Below are positions 63,720 to 64,000 of a stretch of 64,000 nt of DNA, in pieces. The notes below the pieces were generated by a model. It did not search any database, was not told the DNA's origin, and saw only the letters and a list, made by a program, of their open reading frames with translations. The position numbers and the translations under genes are program-made. The DNA is taken from positions 806,001 to 870,000 of the forward strand of contig NZ_JPER01000001.1 in assembly GCF_000753715.1 (NCBI RefSeq). The letters are read 5' to 3'. The DNA comes from Pseudidiomarina salinarum (GTDB taxonomy: Bacteria > Pseudomonadota > Gammaproteobacteria > Enterobacterales > Alteromonadaceae). Each line of letters begins with the position of its first letter. Position 1 is the stretch's first letter.

Positions 63720-64000
63720 TTAGTTGCGCTGATCATCAAGATCAACGCCCTCAGGCAGATTGAATTCAAACAAGCCCCGTTCTACCACTTGATTCAGCTG
63801 AACGTTTTCCAGATCTATGGTACTAATCTGGCCCTGACCATCGTCAAGAATAATACGCTGTAAGCGCGCACTGTTTTTATCTTCAGCAAACATCAGTTGC
63901 AGGCTCTGTTGCGTATCTGCTGAGGGCTTTGGTTGCAGTGCGAAACTATTGCCTTCCTGCTTTACGGTGTAATGACTCCAGGCCTGCGCATCGGCGTCCA
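63720..64000 (-). CDS. lolA: Outer-membrane lipoprotein carrier LolA, C-terminal part
   Basis: The minus-strand frame is open to the right edge of the window, so only the C-terminal 92 residues are here. It ends VERGLFEFNLPEGVDLDDQRN, like E. coli LolA (FEFTLPEGVDVDDQRK). LolA moves lipoproteins through the periplasm to LolB. It lies upstream of rarA in the order lolA-rarA-(crcB)-serS, which matches E. coli with crcB added. The stop is 4 bases before the rarA ATG. Confidence 0.95.
   Translation of the reverse strand, partial: DADAQAWSHYTVKQEGNSFALQPKPSADTQQSLQLMFAEDKNSARLQRIILDDGQGQISTIDLENVQLNQVVERGLFEFNLPEGVDLDDQRN

Overview
The window is chromosomal DNA of a marine gammaproteobacterium. 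Gene order and protein sequence suggest an Idiomarina/Pseudidiomarina-like member of the Alteromonadales. The clues are the fabA-rmf-DUF3466-uup-rlmKL-zapC-pyrD-gdhB-pepN block, several sodium-coupled transporters (NhaC, NSS and AGCS types), the yeaC-msrC-proQ-prc block, and uvrY-uvrC-pgsA followed by the Gly-Cys-Leu tRNA array. The genus is inferred from recall, not from a search.

Layout. 1-9.6 kb: the end of fabA, rmf, a secreted DUF3466 protein, uup, a glutaredoxin-like gene, rlmKL, an initiator tRNA, cpdB and zapC. 9.6-18.3 kb: pyrD, a very large NAD-glutamate dehydrogenase and pepN. 18.3-28.4 kb: Na+ transporters, prc-proQ-(unknown acidic protein)-msrC-yeaC, and an M14 carboxypeptidase. 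28.4-40.8 kb: a long-form GAPDH divergent from pykA, a LytS/LytTR two-component pair, M61 and M23 peptidases, an unusual large QueD-like protein, and LysE/LysR/MFS genes. 40.8-47.8 kb: an FMN glutamate-synthase-like gene divergent from a nitric-oxide-reductase operon (41-aa small membrane ORF, norC, norB, norQ, norD). 47.9-49.2 kb: a GNAT enzyme and dkgB. 49.24-53.79 kb: a decayed prophage in tRNA-Leu(UAA), bounded by a 61-bp perfect direct repeat. 53.7-64 kb: tRNA-Leu/Cys/Gly, pgsA, uvrC, a degenerate uvrY, a TesB-like thioesterase, tRNA-Ser, yccA-tusDCBE, serS, crcB, rarA and the end of lolA.

Most of the window is conserved core genome. The parts that merit attention are as follows. (1) The nor operon: a probable DNR/FNR class II promoter sits in front of a tiny membrane-protein gene that I do not recognise, and NorC carries a second cytochrome c domain, with a perfect hairpin in the DNA between the two domains. 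(2) The prophage remnant: attachment repeats, candidate integrase arm sites, an integrase pseudogene joined to a tail-gene fragment, decayed tail genes, two related unknown genes, and an opposite-strand two-TM cargo gene that resembles abortive-infection proteins. (3) UvrY has lost every residue needed for receiver phosphorylation, and two perfect palindromes lie upstream of it.
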